From Mesorhizobium waimense (GTDB lineage Bacteria > Pseudomonadota > Alphaproteobacteria > Rhizobiales > Rhizobiaceae), in assembly GCF_003601975.1 (NCBI RefSeq), contig NZ_QZWZ01000018.1:62001-126000 (forward strand): a stretch of 64,000 nt of DNA, read 5' to 3'. The position numbers and the translations under genes are program-made. Below, one piece after another: positions 38,664 to 50,014 of this stretch; position 1 is the first letter of the stretch, and each line of letters starts with the position of its first letter. The notes beneath the pieces are model-generated. The model saw nothing but the letters and a program-made list of their open reading frames with translations. It ran no database searches and was not told the origin of the DNA.

Positions 38664-39950
38664 ATGAATTATCAATCTCCGATTTCGCCAGGGCGATCCT
38701 GGTACGAGGATACGGCTGGACCGCGGCCGGAATATCCGGCGCTGGACGGCGACCGGACATGCGACGTCGTCATTATCGGTGGCGGCTTCACCGGGCTGTC
38801 GGCGGCGGCGCATCTGGCCAAGGCAGGCAGCAATGTCGTGCTCATCGACGCGCACCGCTTTGGCGACGGCGCATCCGGCCGCAATGGCGGCCAGCTCGGC
38901 ACCGGTCAGCGCGCCTGGGCCGAGGAACTGGAGGCCGAATACGGGTTTTCCCGCGCCAAAGCGCTGTTCGACCTTGCCGAAGAGGCCAAGGCGCATCTGC
39001 TCGAATTCGCTGCAGTCAACAACATCGAGATCGACTACATGCCGGGCCAGCTGTCGGTGGCGCACAAGCAGCGCTACGTCGACGACTACAAGGCGCATGC
39101 CGAGATCATGGCGACCCGCTTCAGCTATCCGCATATCGCCTTCATGAACGCCAAGGAGACGGCGGAGCGGCTGGGTTCGACCGCCTATTTCGGTGGCACG
39201 CGCGACACCGGCACAGGGCATATCCAGCCGCTGAAGCTGGTGATCGGCACGGCAAGGGTGGCGGCGGAAGCGGGCGCTCAGCTGTTCGAGCAAACGCCGT
39301 CGACCGGCATCAGCTCCAGTGGCGGCAAGGTGAGGGTCACGACACCGAAGGGCACGATCACTGCCCAGAAATGCCTGATCGGCGTCAACGCCTATGGCGG
39401 CACGCTTGAGCCGGTGAGCGCCGCGCACATCATGCCGATCGGCTCCTTCATCGGCGCTACGGTGCCGCTGGGGGTGGATTCGAAAGTCCTTCCGGGCGGC
39501 GAGGCAGTCGACGATTCCCGCTTCGTCGTGCGTTATTTCCGCCGGACCAGGGACGGCCGTCTGCTGTTCGGCGGGCGCGAGATCTATGCCGTCAACGATC
39601 CGCAGGACATCCATATCCACATCCGCCGGCAGATCTCGGAGCTCTATCCCGATTTGAAGGACGTCGAGATCACCCATGGCTGGGGCGGTTATGTCGGCAT
39701 CACGGTGCCGCGCAAACCGTTTGTGCGCGAGGTGATGCCGAACGTCATCTCGGCCGGTGGCTATTCCGGCCACGGCGTCATGCTGTCCCACTTCTTCGGC
39801 AAGCTCTATGCCGAAACCGTCGCCGGCAATCGCGACCGGCTGAAGCTGATCGAGGACCTGAAGATACCGCCCTTCCCCGGCGGTCGGCGTTTTCGCACGC
39901 CGCTGCTGTTCCTGGCGCTCAACTGGTTTGCGCTGCGGGACAGGATCTAG
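38664..39950 (+). CDS. puuB: FAD-dependent amine oxidoreductase, PuuB-like
   Basis: 428 residues, DAO family. FAD-binding DVVIIGGGFTGLSAAAHLAK at about 34-53 and the GASGRNGGQLGTGQRAW active-site segment, then GGYSGHGVMLSHFFGKL near the end. In PuuB these features oxidise gamma-glutamylputrescine. Only 6 nt behind the PuuA-like gene, no separate ribosome site, so translation is probably coupled. Confidence 0.87.
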   Translation: MNYQSPISPGRSWYEDTAGPRPEYPALDGDRTCDVVIIGGGFTGLSAAAHLAKAGSNVVLIDAHRFGDGASGRNGGQLGTGQRAWAEELEAEYGFSRAKALFDLAEEAKAHLLEFAAVNNIEIDYMPGQLSVAHKQRYVDDYKAHAEIMATRFSYPHIAFMNAKETAERLGSTAYFGGTRDTGTGHIQPLKLVIGTARVAAEAGAQLFEQTPSTGISSSGGKVRVTTPKGTITAQKCLIGVNAYGGTLEPVSAAHIMPIGSFIGATVPLGVDSKVLPGGEAVDDSRFVVRYFRRTRDGRLLFGGREIYAVNDPQDIHIHIRRQISELYPDLKDVEITHGWGGYVGITVPRKPFVREVMPNVISAGGYSGHGVMLSHFFGKLYAETVAGNRDRLKLIEDLKIPPFPGGRRFRTPLLFLALNWFALRDRI

Positions 39951-40214
39951 AAAAGGCATCTCCGCGCGGAATCAGACTGTTAAGTCTGCTGTTGGCTTGC
40001 CCCAGCGACACGTTGCAGAATCCTTAACAAGTGTGCAAAATTCCCGGTTAGGGCGCACTGATGCCACAATCGCCGGCAAAAGGTATCGGTTCTGGGCTAT
40101 CAAACGGGGACTTCCGCGGGCTTGCCCGCTTAGGTTTTTGGGACCGATGCCGATCGAAAGCCGTATTTCGGCGCCGATCGAAAGAACGTCGGCCCGTATG
40201 TTGGAGGTAGTGGA

Positions 40215-41096
40215 GTGAACGAGCCCTTCGGTTTCGGTGCGCCGGAACGGCGGCGCTTCGCCATGCAGTTCGGTTATGAGATGCGGCCCTCCTTCTGGCA
40301 GGGCGTCCGCTCGAACTCACATCTGGTGATTGCGGCCGTCGGCACCGCCGCACTGCTTGGCGTGGCGGGCGTGGCGCTGTGGTTGGCATTGCCGGCCAAC
40401 GACCGGCAAGCGATCGCGAGCCCCGAGCAGACCGTTCCAGCCGTTCCGGTGAAAACAACAAAGATTGCGCCCCTGACCGCGAACACGACTGTGGCTGCGG
40501 CGGCACCGCAGGCAGCGCGCAAGGCCGATGCGGTTTCACCGGCGGTGGCGGCCAAGGAGGCCAATATCCCGGCGCTGGCGGCCAATGACCCGCGCTGGTC
40601 CGATGCGAACACGGAAGCAGCGCCTGCCCCCTCCAGCACGGCAGCCGCCGCCTCCCGGCAGGCGGCGAGCCAGCCAACGGACGATAGCGTTAAGCCGTCG
40701 GTGGCGGCCTTCGCCGAGCCGGCAGCGAAAAACAACGACGCGACGACTGCGCTGTCCGCAGTCGCCGCACCAGAGGATGCAGCGACCGACGACAGCATGG
40801 ACGGCGCGCAGACCGCCGCCATTCCCACGCCAAAGCCGCAGGTCGCGGCAGCGGCCGCGGGCCAAGCTGACGACAGCCAGGCCCAGGCCAAGCCACAAAA
40901 AGCGAGCGCGGCCGCCACCGGACGTATCCTCAGGGCGGTCACGATGCGGGCCGGTCCGAAACAGAAAGCGGCCGCCATGCTCACCGTGCCAGCCAAGACT
41001 TCGGTGCAAGTCATAAGCTGCAAGAAATGGTGCCAGATCGTCTATAACGGCAAGCGCGGCTGGGTCTACAAGACCTATGTCAAGACCGGCGCCTGA
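40215..41096 (+). CDS. Membrane-anchored SH3 domain protein
   Basis: 293 residues. GTG start after TTGGAGG. One membrane helix (VIAAVGTAALLGVAGVALWL, about 39-58), a long Ala/Pro/Asp-rich periplasmic linker, and a C-terminal bacterial SH3 domain from about 235 (TMRAGPKQKAAAMLTVPAKT, WCQIVYNGKRGWVYKTYV). SH3b domains bind cell-wall peptides, so a peptidoglycan role is likely. Upstream 264 bp contain no gene. Confidence 0.85.
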   Translation: MNEPFGFGAPERRRFAMQFGYEMRPSFWQGVRSNSHLVIAAVGTAALLGVAGVALWLALPANDRQAIASPEQTVPAVPVKTTKIAPLTANTTVAAAAPQAARKADAVSPAVAAKEANIPALAANDPRWSDANTEAAPAPSSTAAAASRQAASQPTDDSVKPSVAAFAEPAAKNNDATTALSAVAAPEDAATDDSMDGAQTAAIPTPKPQVAAAAAGQADDSQAQAKPQKASAAATGRILRAVTMRAGPKQKAAAMLTVPAKTSVQVISCKKWCQIVYNGKRGWVYKTYVKTGA

Positions 41097-41122
41097 CTCC
41101 TTCCCGCAAGCCTCTTGTGCGG

Positions 41123-42001
41123 TCACCTGCCGATGAGCCGCAGGAACCGTCGCCGTCGTTTGGCTCGCTTGCGCTTCCTGACATAGTCGCGATGTTCCTC
41201 GAACGGCACCTCGAACAGGCCGCATCCTTCGCACCCTTCGCGCTTGCCACAGTTAGGAACCCAGCATTTGACATCGTGGGTCCAGGCAAGAGCAATCCTC
41301 TCCAGATGAAGTTTGGGGGAGCTTTTGAGCAGGATCAGTTCACCCTCGACGGCTGTGGCCTTGATGTGGTCCGATACCTGCTTCGGCGTGCGCAGCTCCA
41401 GGAACCGGCCGCTGTCGCGATCGGCTTGATCAGCCTTCGAGCGATGCGCGTTGTCGCCGGTATAGATCACCTGATCGGCGATCTCGCGCGCGCTCTTGTA
41501 GGCGTAGTGGTATTTTCTGGTCGAGCCCGCATAGTCTGATATCTGGCCGAGAACGATGCGCTTCCTGGCAACGGTGGCCTTGGCCATCATGTCGAGGGCG
41601 AGATTGATCGAATGCCAGGGCGCCTTGGCGGCGTCGACGAGGAAATGCGGCCCGCCCTCGGTGACGAGTACCTGGGAGCGATTTGCCAGCGGCTGTAATG
41701 TCGCCGCTCTCGCCGCCACGATCTGCGGCGGCACGCCCAGCTCCAGCGCGGTCGCAACTGCAGCGGCCGTCGGCAGCCAGAAATGCTCGCCCGGGAACAG
41801 TGTCTTGAGGGCAAGAACCTGCGTATAGGTCGGGCGATAGCCAGCCAGTATGTGCCCGAGCAGGCTGGCGGTCGTCGACTTGGCCGAACTGCCGGTTATA
41901 CCGATGAAGGTTGCCTTGCTTTTCGCGCGGGCGCGCTTCGCCCTGTAGACCTTGAGCCACTGGCCCAGCGTCTCGCGAATTTTGCGCAGTTTCGCGTTCA
42001 T
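41123..42001 (-). CDS. Abbreviated Mur-ligase-like protein
   Basis: 292 residues. P-loop GITGSSAKSTTASLLGHIL (34-52) is that of Mur ligases with Ala-Lys-Ser in place of Gly-Lys-Thr. Residues 70-110 (PGEHFWLPTAAAVATALELG) and 223-235 (ILLKSSPKLHLER) match the C-terminal half of MurF/MurE. About 150 residues of the central ATPase domain, including the usual metal-binding Glu/His, are missing. A Cys cluster (C246, C251, C257, C260) and a very basic C-terminus follow. Function unknown; canonical ligation is unlikely. Confidence 0.7.
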   Translation of the reverse strand: MNAKLRKIRETLGQWLKVYRAKRARAKSKATFIGITGSSAKSTTASLLGHILAGYRPTYTQVLALKTLFPGEHFWLPTAAAVATALELGVPPQIVAARAATLQPLANRSQVLVTEGGPHFLVDAAKAPWHSINLALDMMAKATVARKRIVLGQISDYAGSTRKYHYAYKSAREIADQVIYTGDNAHRSKADQADRDSGRFLELRTPKQVSDHIKATAVEGELILLKSSPKLHLERIALAWTHDVKCWVPNCGKREGCEGCGLFEVPFEEHRDYVRKRKRAKRRRRFLRLIGR

Positions 42002-42086
42002 CGCGCCGACCCCTACCCCGGACGTTTATGCCTTTCACCGGACGAACAAGTCAAACTGGAGCCGGGCAACATCCCGTCAAGCCAGC

Positions 42087-42833
42087 TCAGATGCAGCGCC
42101 CGCCATCGACCTCCAGCGCCACGCCGGTGATGAAGGCGGCCTCGTCCGAGGCCAGCCAGAGCGCCGCGTTGGCGATATCGAGCGGCGTCGAGAGACGGCC
42201 GAGCGGGATCGACGCGCGGAACTTCTCGCGGATCTCGGGCGTATCGGCACCCATGAATTTCTCCAGCATGCCGGTCTCGCCGGCGACTGGACAGAGGCAG
42301 TTGACGCGGATGTTCTTCGGCGCGAGTTCGACCGCCATCGACTTGGTCGCGGTGATCGCCCAGCCTTTCGATGCGTTGTACCAGGTGAGGCCGGGCCGGG
42401 GCCTGAGACCGGCCGTGGAGGCGGTGGTCAGGATGACGCCGCCGCCTTGCCGCTCCATGATCGGCACCACCGCGAGTGCCGCGTGGTAGATCGCCTTCAT
42501 GTTGACGGCAGTGATCAGGTCGAAGGTCTCCTCGCTGACATCGAGCATGTCGCCGTTGCGGTGCGTGTAGCCGGCATTGTTGACCATGATGTCGATGCGG
42601 CCGAAGGCGCTCTTTGCGGCATAGACCATCTCATCGAATTCGGGCCGCAGCGAAACGTCGGTCTGGGTCCAGATCGCGGCCTTGCCGATCTCGGCGGCGA
42701 CGCGTTCGGCGCCCCTGGCATTGAGGTCGGCGACAACGATTTTGGCGCCTTCTTCGGCAAAGCGCCTGGCCATGCCTTCGCCGAAGCCCGACGCCGCACC
42801 CGTGATGATGGCGACCTTGTTTTCCAGGCGCAT
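42087..42833 (-). CDS. SDR family oxidoreductase
   Basis: 248 residues, classical short-chain dehydrogenase. Cofactor loop TGAASGFGEG, NNAGY, catalytic Tyr-Lys in WYNASKGWAITA, and the C-terminal ITGVALEVDGGRCI. Asp in VVADLN suggests NAD(H). Start ATG 42833 behind GGGTGAG; an alternative at 42848 has a poor site. Substrate unknown. Confidence 0.9.
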   Translation of the reverse strand: MRLENKVAIITGAASGFGEGMARRFAEEGAKIVVADLNARGAERVAAEIGKAAIWTQTDVSLRPEFDEMVYAAKSAFGRIDIMVNNAGYTHRNGDMLDVSEETFDLITAVNMKAIYHAALAVVPIMERQGGGVILTTASTAGLRPRPGLTWYNASKGWAITATKSMAVELAPKNIRVNCLCPVAGETGMLEKFMGADTPEIREKFRASIPLGRLSTPLDIANAALWLASDEAAFITGVALEVDGGRCI

Positions 42834-43042
42834 GCTTTTCTCACCCATGTTGAAGACAACCCATTGCGCCGGCCCTCGAAAGATGTGCGGCAAACGCCAA
42901 TTTCTCCTTTGGCTTTCGTCACAATCCCGCTCTATGTTGCAGGTGCGAAGGCCGCCCGGAACCATCGTCCGTCGACAGACCTCCGGCTTGTGCCAGTGTC
43001 AAGGGGCACGCTCCAGCACTTAGATGTGACACCATGGCACTG

Positions 43043-43069
43043 GAATATTTAAATCGATTAGATTATATC
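43043..43069. promoter_or_regulatory. AT-rich patch upstream of zwf
   Basis: AATATTTAAATCGATTAGAT and following TATATC stand out from the GC-rich flanks about 40-65 nt before the zwf ATG and include the palindrome AATCGATT. Probably the zwf promoter; exact -35 and -10 elements are not clear. Confidence 0.35.
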
Positions 43070-43107
43070 AGCCCCGTCAATGCGACCGGTGTCAAAGCGG
43101 ACAGACC

Positions 43108-44577
43108 ATGACCAGCCAGATCATTCCCGTCGATCCCTTCGACTTCATCATTTTCGGCGGCACCGGCGACCTGTCGGAACGCAAGCTCCTGCCCTCGCTC
43201 TACCATCGCCAGCGCGACCACCAGTTTTCCGAGCCGACCCGGATCATCGGCACCTCGCGCTCGAAGATGACCGACGAGGAATTCCAGGCCTTCGCCAAGC
43301 AGGCGATTTCTGATCATGTGAAACCAGCCGATATCGACGCCAAGGAGCTGAAGACCTTTCTGGCGCGGCTGTCCTATGTCTCTGCCGACGCGACCACAGG
43401 GGCCGGCTTTGACAAGCTGAAGAAGGCGATCGGCGACAGTGACCGCATCCGCGCCTTCTACCTGGCGGTGGCGCCGGCGCTGTTCGGCGACATCTCGCAC
43501 AAGCTGAAAGAGCACAATTTGATCACGCCGAATTCGCGCATCGTGCTGGAGAAGCCGATCGGGCGCGACCTCGCTTCGGCACGCGCACTCAACGATTTGG
43601 TCGGCGACGATTTCCACGAAAGCCAGATCTTCCGCATCGACCACTATCTCGGCAAGGAGACGGTGCAGAACCTGATGGCGCTGCGTTTCGCCAACGCGCT
43701 CTACGAGCCGCTGTGGAACTCGGCCAATGTCGACCATGTGCAGATCACGGTCGCAGAAACGGTCGGCCTGGAAGACCGCGTCACCTATTACGACAAGGCC
43801 GGCGCGCTGCGCGACATGGTGCAGAACCACATGCTGCAGTTGCTCTGCCTTGTCGCCATGGAGGCGCCGTCCTCGATGGACGCCGACGCGGTGCGCGACG
43901 AAAAGCTGAAGGTGCTGAGGGCACTGAAGCGCGTCAACGGCAACGAGGCGCCGAAGCAAACGGTGCGCGGCCAGTATCGCGCCGGCGCCTCGGCCGGCGG
44001 GCCGGTGAAAGGCTATGTCGAGGAACTCGGCCAGGACAGCAACACCGAGACTTTCGTCGCCATCAAGGCCGAGATCGGCAACTGGCGCTGGTCGGGCGTT
44101 CCCTTCTATCTGCGGACCGGCAAAAGGCTAGCGACCCGGGTTTCGGAAATCGTCATCGAGTTCAAGCCGATCCCGCACTCGATCTTCGGCGACAGCGCCG
44201 GGCCGATCTTCGCCAACCAGCTGGTCATCCGGCTGCAGCCCGACGAAGGCGTCAAGCAGTTCATCATGATCAAGGATCCCGGTCCGGGCGGCATGCGGCT
44301 GCGCCAGATCCCGCTCGACATGAGCTTCGCGCAGTCCTTCGACGGCCGCGCGCCGGACGCCTATGAGCGGCTGATCATGGATGTCGTGCGCGGCAATCAG
44401 ACGCTGTTCATGCGCCGCGACGAGGTCGAGGCGGCATGGAAGTGGATCGACCCGATCCAGAACGCCTGGGAGAGCGCCAGGCAGGAAGCGCAAGGCTATA
44501 CGGCCGGCACATGGGGGCCATCGGCCTCGATTGCGCTGATCGAACGCGACGGGCGGACATGGCACGAGAGCAATTGA
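43108..44577 (+). CDS. zwf: Glucose-6-phosphate dehydrogenase
   Basis: 489 residues. Oxidises glucose 6-phosphate to 6-phosphogluconolactone with NADP+. FIIFGGTGDLSERKLLPSLY nucleotide-binding start, catalytic RIDHYLGKETVQN and the EKPIGRDLASA loop are intact. First of three co-oriented genes zwf-pgl-edd, whose products feed the Entner-Doudoroff route; eda is not in the window. Confidence 0.97.
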   Translation: MTSQIIPVDPFDFIIFGGTGDLSERKLLPSLYHRQRDHQFSEPTRIIGTSRSKMTDEEFQAFAKQAISDHVKPADIDAKELKTFLARLSYVSADATTGAGFDKLKKAIGDSDRIRAFYLAVAPALFGDISHKLKEHNLITPNSRIVLEKPIGRDLASARALNDLVGDDFHESQIFRIDHYLGKETVQNLMALRFANALYEPLWNSANVDHVQITVAETVGLEDRVTYYDKAGALRDMVQNHMLQLLCLVAMEAPSSMDADAVRDEKLKVLRALKRVNGNEAPKQTVRGQYRAGASAGGPVKGYVEELGQDSNTETFVAIKAEIGNWRWSGVPFYLRTGKRLATRVSEIVIEFKPIPHSIFGDSAGPIFANQLVIRLQPDEGVKQFIMIKDPGPGGMRLRQIPLDMSFAQSFDGRAPDAYERLIMDVVRGNQTLFMRRDEVEAAWKWIDPIQNAWESARQEAQGYTAGTWGPSASIALIERDGRTWHESN

Positions 44578-45275
44578 GCGACACCACCTTTAGCTGGAAC
44601 GGCTTCACCGATCGCCCGGAACTGGCGGCGGCACTCGCCGGCCTTGTCGCGGGCCGCCTGACCAGGGCGATCGCCGAGCGCGGCACCGGCTTGCTCGCCG
44701 TCTCCGGCGGCACGACGCCGGCGAAGTTCTTCGCCGCGCTCTCTCAAATTCCGATCGCTTGGGACAAGATCACGGTGACGCTGGTCGACGAGCGTTTCGT
44801 GCCGGCCTCCTCGCCGCGCTCGAACGCCGGGCTGGTGGCCGCGAACCTACTGCAGAACGCGGCCGCGGCCGCACGTTTCGTGCCGCTCTACCATGAGGCG
44901 ACAAGCATCGAGACCGCCGCGGCGTCGGACGACGCGGCATTGCAGTTGCTGCCCTGGCCGCTCGACGTCGTCGTGCTCGGCATGGGTGGCGACGGCCACA
45001 CCGCCTCGTTCTTTCCCGACGCGGACGATCTGGCGACATTGCTCGACCCGTCCTCGCCAAGGATCGTTCTGCCGGTCCACGCGGCCAGTGCCGGCGAGCC
45101 TCGGCTGACGCTGTCGCTGGCGCGTATCGTCGCCGCCGGCTTCATCGCGCTCCATATAGAAGGCCAGGAAAAACGCAGCGCCTTTGAGAACGCCATGAGA
45201 CCGGGCCCGCCGAGACCGATCCGCGCCGTGCTCGAGGCGGCGCCCAGGGCCGTAGAGGTTTTCTGGGCACCCTGA
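44559..45275 (+). CDS. pgl: 6-phosphogluconolactonase
   Basis: 238 residues, DevB/SOL type. LLAVSGGTTPAKFFAAL, VTLVDERFVP and VLGMGGDGHTASFFPDADDL are family signatures. Hydrolyses the lactone made by Zwf. ATG 44559 overlaps the end of zwf by 19 nt; an in-frame TTG at 44574 overlapping the stop is an alternative. Translationally coupled to zwf. Confidence 0.94.
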   Translation: MAREQLSDTTFSWNGFTDRPELAAALAGLVAGRLTRAIAERGTGLLAVSGGTTPAKFFAALSQIPIAWDKITVTLVDERFVPASSPRSNAGLVAANLLQNAAAAARFVPLYHEATSIETAAASDDAALQLLPWPLDVVVLGMGGDGHTASFFPDADDLATLLDPSSPRIVLPVHAASAGEPRLTLSLARIVAAGFIALHIEGQEKRSAFENAMRPGPPRPIRAVLEAAPRAVEVFWAP

Positions 45276-45345
45276 TTTTCAACTCGCCAATGGTCCCGGC
45301 AGACGGTGGGAGGATGTTTTCCGGGACTTGAAAGGACCGACCGCC

Positions 45346-47169
<1,824 letters not shown>

Positions 47170-47193
47170 AGGACATCTTGTCCTCGTCGTGAA

Positions 47194-47222
47194 AAAAAGG
47201 GCGGCATGGTGCCGCCCTTTTT
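47194..47222. terminator. Bidirectional terminator of edd and VWA gene
   Basis: Thirteen-bp stem AAAAAGGGCGGCA (47194-47206) / TGCCGCCCTTTTT (47210-47222) with a 3-nt loop. A/T runs on both outer sides make it work for both converging genes. Confidence 0.92.
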
Positions 47223-47239
47223 CGTTCGCCCATACGATC

Positions 47240-48904
47240 CTATTGCACCGTCAGTTCGGATCGCTCGCCGGCCTTGACCGTTACGGTGCCTTCCTTCGAG
47301 CTGTTGTCCGATTTCTCCGACACAACAGTATAGTCGCCCGCCGGTATCGCCGCCTGATACTTCTGGTCGTAGGCATAGCCAAGCGACTTGCGGTTGCCGT
47401 TGATGTCCTTCTCCATCTCGAAAATCTCGATCTTCGAGGCTCCGGGCGCGGTGATCGCCAGCACGCCGGCATTCAACGCAACTTTCACATCCTGAAGCTC
47501 GCCGACCTTGACGGTGAACGGCTGCTCGACCACGGCAAGATCGACCGTCGCAATCAACACATAGTCATCCGGCGGCAGATCGAACTTGCTGTCGGGCCCG
47601 TAGGAATAGGTCACCTCGTCCCTGGTTCCATCGATCTTCTTTTTCGCCTTGAGCACTTTGAAGCCGATGCCTGACGCGTCCGCCTTGTCGCCGCCCGCGG
47701 TATAATAGGCATTGGCGACGACATGGCCGACACCGGCGATCATGTCCTTTTCCACGGTCTTGCCGGCAGCCAGCGCAATCGTCTCTGAGACCGCGCCCTG
47801 TCCGATCGTGACGGTTACTTTCTCGTCGCCGGCCGGCAACACGACTTTCGTGGTCCCATAGTAAGTCGCAGGGTGATCGGCGCCTGGATAGTCGATAACG
47901 ACCGCCGCGCCATCGACGACATCCGCCCCCGGGCTCGGTCGCGGATGAATGATGAGCGTGCCGGCATTCAAGGTGAAGAGCGGCGTGTAGACCTGGCCCG
48001 CCTCGATCTTGATCTTCTGCTCGACCCTGGCCTCGCCGTCCTGTGCGACGACGACGTAGTCGCCCGGCTCCAGATTGCCCTTGTAGGCCCCATATTGGGT
48101 GGTGACGGATTCACCGCGTGTGCCGTCGGACCCAGCCTTGTAGATCTCCCAGGCATTGCCGTCGGTGAGCGGATCGCCGCCTTCGGCCATGACGACGGTC
48201 GGGATGAAATTGAACTCCGGCTTGGCAGGCTCCGGCGCGGGCGCCGGCTCAGGGGCCGGAGCAGGTTCTGGCGCCGGTGCCGGCGCCGCCACCGTCTCGA
48301 CCAGCGCTTCCTGCAGCGCCTTCTCGTCCGAAGCCTGGATGTACTTGCCGCCGGTGTTTTCAGCGAGGCAGGCGATCTGCTTGCCTTCGTCGGCGGTCAG
48401 CCCGAAGCCGACGACGTCGGCGGTGAAGTCGATGCCGGACGCTTCCAGCTCCTTGCCGAGTGCGCAAGGGTCGCCGCCGCAGGTTTCGAGCCCGTCGGTG
48501 ATGAGAACGACGGTGGCCTTGTCCTCGGTGTATTTCAGCGCCTCGGCCGCCTGCTTGACGGCGGCGGTGAGCGGCGTCTTGCCGAGGAATTTCATGCTGT
48601 CGGCGGCGGCGGAGATCGCGCTGGCGGAGCCGGCCTGCGGCGGCACGATGAGCTCGATGTCGTCGCAGCTGCCTTTCTGGCGATGACCATAGGCCATGAA
48701 GCCGATTTCCGCGTCGGCCGGCACCGACTGCAGCACGGTGCGCAGCGATTCACGCGCGATTTCGAGCTTCGGCTTGCCGTCGATCTGGGCCCACATGGAG
48801 CCTGACGCATCGAGAACGATGATGACCTTGCCGGCGGCAAAGCCGAGCGAAGTCATCGACAAAAGGAGGACCGCCGCAGCGACGCTCCGCAAAAATCCCG
48901 CCAT
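47240..48904 (-). CDS. Secreted von Willebrand A domain protein
   Basis: 554 residues. Signal peptide MAGFLRSVAAAVLLLSMTSL ending near GFAA. VWA domain about 23-200 with intact metal site DASGSMW (26-32), later TPLTAA and TDGLETC. Then a APAPEPAPAPEPAPAPEP linker and about 300 residues of beta-rich repeats (GDYVVVAQDGEARVEQKIKI; AGDYTVVSEKSDNSS) that look like carboxypeptidase-regulatory-type units. Probably a periplasmic or surface adhesion or scaffold protein. Start ATG follows AGGAG. Confidence 0.85.
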   Translation of the reverse strand: MAGFLRSVAAAVLLLSMTSLGFAAGKVIIVLDASGSMWAQIDGKPKLEIARESLRTVLQSVPADAEIGFMAYGHRQKGSCDDIELIVPPQAGSASAISAAADSMKFLGKTPLTAAVKQAAEALKYTEDKATVVLITDGLETCGGDPCALGKELEASGIDFTADVVGFGLTADEGKQIACLAENTGGKYIQASDEKALQEALVETVAAPAPAPEPAPAPEPAPAPEPAKPEFNFIPTVVMAEGGDPLTDGNAWEIYKAGSDGTRGESVTTQYGAYKGNLEPGDYVVVAQDGEARVEQKIKIEAGQVYTPLFTLNAGTLIIHPRPSPGADVVDGAAVVIDYPGADHPATYYGTTKVVLPAGDEKVTVTIGQGAVSETIALAAGKTVEKDMIAGVGHVVANAYYTAGGDKADASGIGFKVLKAKKKIDGTRDEVTYSYGPDSKFDLPPDDYVLIATVDLAVVEQPFTVKVGELQDVKVALNAGVLAITAPGASKIEIFEMEKDINGNRKSLGYAYDQKYQAAIPAGDYTVVSEKSDNSSKEGTVTVKAGERSELTVQ

Positions 48905-48995
48905 CAAAATCTCCTGAGATCGCCCCTCTGGTCCGCGCCGGAAAGGTATTTGACCCGGCGTCAGGACACAAGTCCGAGACTGCGAGAACCGCGGG

Positions 48996-49961
48996 TCAAT
49001 AGGTCGTACGGCGCTCCTCGGAAGGCGGGCGGCCGAATTGCAGCCGGTAGCTCTGGGCAAAATAGGAGTGCGAGGTGAAGCCGGTGGCGATCGCCACGTC
49101 GAGGATCGGCATGTTGGTCTGGCGCAGCAATTCGCGCGCCCGCTCCAGCCTTAGCCGCATATAGTAGCGGCCGGGCGTGACGCTGAGGTGGCGCAGGAAA
49201 AGGCGCTCGACCTGGCGTACCGAGAGGCCCGCCGATTTGGCGAGTTGCACCGCCGATAGCGGTTCGTCGAGATGGTCGGCCATCAGTTCGACGATGCGCC
49301 TGAGCTTCTCAGACTTGCCGGTCAGGTCGCGCTCCGGCCCGACCCGCTGGCGGTCGCCGGCGGAGCGGATGCGCTCATGCTGGAACTGGTTGGCCACGCC
49401 ATTGGCAAGATTTGAGCCGAAATCGCCGCGCACGATCTCCAGCATCAGGTCGATCGAAGTGGTGCCGCCGGCGCAGGTATAACGCTTGCGGTCGATCTCG
49501 AAGACGTTGCCGGTGCAGTTGATGTCCGGGAAGCGCTCCATGAAGCCGGCGCGGTTCTCCCAATGGATGGTGCAGCGATAGCCTTCGAGCTGGCCTGCCT
49601 CGGCGAGCAGGTAGGAGCCGACCGAGAGCGCGCCGAGCGCGTTGCCGCGCCGACCCCAGTTGCGCAGCGCCGCCAGAACCTTGCTCTTGCCGGGGAATTC
49701 GGTGGTGAGCCCGACCGAGACGAACAGGATGTCTACGGGAGGCAAGTCGGCGACAGAATAGTCGATCTTGAGCGGCAAGCCGTTGGAGGCCATGACGGCG
49801 TCGCCGTCGGCCGAGACCGTCGTCCAGCCATAGAAATCGCGCCCAAGCAGGCGGTTGGCCGAGCGGAAGGTGTCGATCGCCGCAGCCAGCGAAAACATCG
49901 AAAACTTGTCGACCAATAGGAATCCGAACTGACGGCCGCCTCCCTGAACGGGATCGTTCAT
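48996..49961 (-). CDS. GlxA family AraC-type regulator
   Basis: 321 residues. N-terminal DJ-1/PfpI-like domain (FGFLLVDKFSMFSLAAAIDT, GALSVGSYLLAEAGQLEGYR with Ser replacing the usual Cys nucleophile, CAGGTTSIDLMLEIV) and a C-terminal AraC helix-turn-helix (LAKSAGLSVRQVERLFLRHL, DVAIATGFTSHSYFAQSYRL). This class controls amine, carnitine or arginine catabolism in proteobacteria; ligand unknown here. ATG 49961 is the likely start; an upstream in-frame TTG is possible. Confidence 0.92.
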   Translation of the reverse strand: MNDPVQGGGRQFGFLLVDKFSMFSLAAAIDTFRSANRLLGRDFYGWTTVSADGDAVMASNGLPLKIDYSVADLPPVDILFVSVGLTTEFPGKSKVLAALRNWGRRGNALGALSVGSYLLAEAGQLEGYRCTIHWENRAGFMERFPDINCTGNVFEIDRKRYTCAGGTTSIDLMLEIVRGDFGSNLANGVANQFQHERIRSAGDRQRVGPERDLTGKSEKLRRIVELMADHLDEPLSAVQLAKSAGLSVRQVERLFLRHLSVTPGRYYMRLRLERARELLRQTNMPILDVAIATGFTSHSYFAQSYRLQFGRPPSEERRTTY

Positions 49962-50014
49962 GACCGGCCGTTCGAGAGGAACAGTGAGGTTCGGCAAGGA
50001 TGCTGCTTTCCGGG

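Noticed and set aside
37788..39959. 723-residue open frame antisense to the puuA-puuB-like genes
   Set aside because: Spans two well-supported sense genes and shows no domain; Asp/Arg-rich composition is typical of antisense shadows.
48230..48290. CRISPR-like short repeats
   Set aside because: They encode the Ala-Pro-Glu linker of the VWA protein; no spacers.
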